Assembly (NCBI GenBank): GCA_012521525.1
Contig: JAAYMG010000407.1
Coordinates: 1-13,453, forward strand
DNA: 13,453 nucleotides
Source of the DNA: Clostridiales bacterium
GTDB taxonomy: Bacteria; Bacillota; Clostridia; Oscillospirales; JAAYOS01
Direction: 5' to 3'
How positions within the stretch are numbered: the stretch's first letter is position 1; each line of letters starts with the position of its first letter. Made by a program: the position numbers and the translations under genes. Of the stretch, positions 13,176 through 13,453 are shown in pieces. The notes under the pieces were generated by a model. It did not search any database. It was not told the origin of the DNA and saw only the letters and a program-made list of their open reading frames with translations.

Positions 13176-13453
13176 ATGGAATGCAAAGCAAAACCGAAGT
13201 ATAAGCCCAGGACTATCATCACGACTGACCTGGAATGCGATGACATGAACTCGCTTATCCACCTTTGCCTGTTCCTCAACGAAATAGACCTGATCGGTGT
13301 CGTGTACACGTCATCGCAATACCATTTCAACGGCGACGGGGTGCACACCCTCGGAGAAGTTACACCCAATTATCGCTGCCAGGGTGAGGCTGCGTATAAG
13401 ACCCATATCGGTTATCCCCATCCCGATCCGGAAGCCAAAAACCTCAAGAGCTA
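13176..13453 (+). CDS. DUF1593 / nucleoside-hydrolase-like protein, N-terminal fragment
   Basis: 92 complete codons before the window ends. TIITTDLECDDMNSLIHLCL (13-32), followed by DLIGVVYTSSQYHFNGDG, is the N-terminal signature of DUF1593 proteins (PF07632). These have a nucleoside-hydrolase-like fold and are often annotated as cellulose- or carbohydrate-binding. The Asp18-x-Glu-x-Asp22-Asp23 cluster sits where nucleoside hydrolases hold calcium. No signal peptide precedes it, so this copy appears cytoplasmic. Substrate unknown. The ATG at 13176 has AAAGGAG at 13162-13168 with 7-nt spacing; an in-frame ATG at 13170 is too close to that site. It is the only plus-strand gene and is divergent from the aspS operon. 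Confidence 0.82.
   Translation, partial: MECKAKPKYKPRTIITTDLECDDMNSLIHLCLFLNEIDLIGVVYTSSQYHFNGDGVHTLGEVTPNYRCQGEAAYKTHIGYPHPDPEAKNLKS

Overview
This window reads as a chromosomal segment of a Gram-positive anaerobe, most likely a Clostridia-type member of the Bacillota. Pointers are strong AGGAGG-type ribosome binding sites, a T-box leader, a cobalamin riboswitch feeding an ECF-type S component, a GatCAB amidotransferase, and DUF4256 and AlkZ-related proteins of the kind common in Clostridia. This assignment is inference from gene content; there is no rRNA or marker gene to fix a species. Nearly every gene lies on the minus strand; only the partial gene at the right edge is on the plus strand.

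Layout in transcription order on the minus strand (right to left). (1) 12730-6730 is a tRNA-dependent amidation operon. It has a consensus promoter and a T-box leader with an AAC specifier overlapping GAA. Next comes one ORF fusing aspartyl-tRNA synthetase to GatC, then a non-coding spacer built of degenerate ~41-bp repeats, then gatA and gatB. It ends in three direct and three inverted copies of a REP-like GGGGACGGTTCT element. (2) 6427-5243 is a cobalamin riboswitch followed by a membrane-anchored DUF4430 protein and an overlapping ECF S component, probably a B12 uptake module. (3) 5224-2154 is a promoter, then a 15-residue leader peptide with six consecutive threonine codons, then mutually exclusive RNA stems and an intrinsic terminator. 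These precede a short threonyl-tRNA synthetase and asd (aspartate-semialdehyde dehydrogenase), closed by a strong hairpin. (4) 2005-647 is a two-gene operon, DUF4256 then an AlkZ-related protein. (5) 584-1 is a MerR-type promoter with a 19-bp spacer, then ~400 bp of degenerate 24/34-bp repeats, then the start of an aldo/keto reductase cut by the window edge. On the plus strand, a ~315-nt untranslated stretch precedes the beginning of a DUF1593 (nucleoside-hydrolase-like) gene at 13176.

The most notable system is the thrS-asd control region. It looks like a classical ribosome-stalling (thrL-like) attenuator driving an aminoacyl-tRNA synthetase, in an organism that uses a T-box for the neighbouring aspS operon. 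It would let the charging level of tRNA-Thr set both ThrRS and an enzyme feeding threonine synthesis. The ThrRS itself lacks the histidines and the Cys/His segment of the editing site. The AspRS-GatC fusion, downstream of a T-box that may read both tRNA-Asn and tRNA-Glu, is a second unusual arrangement.
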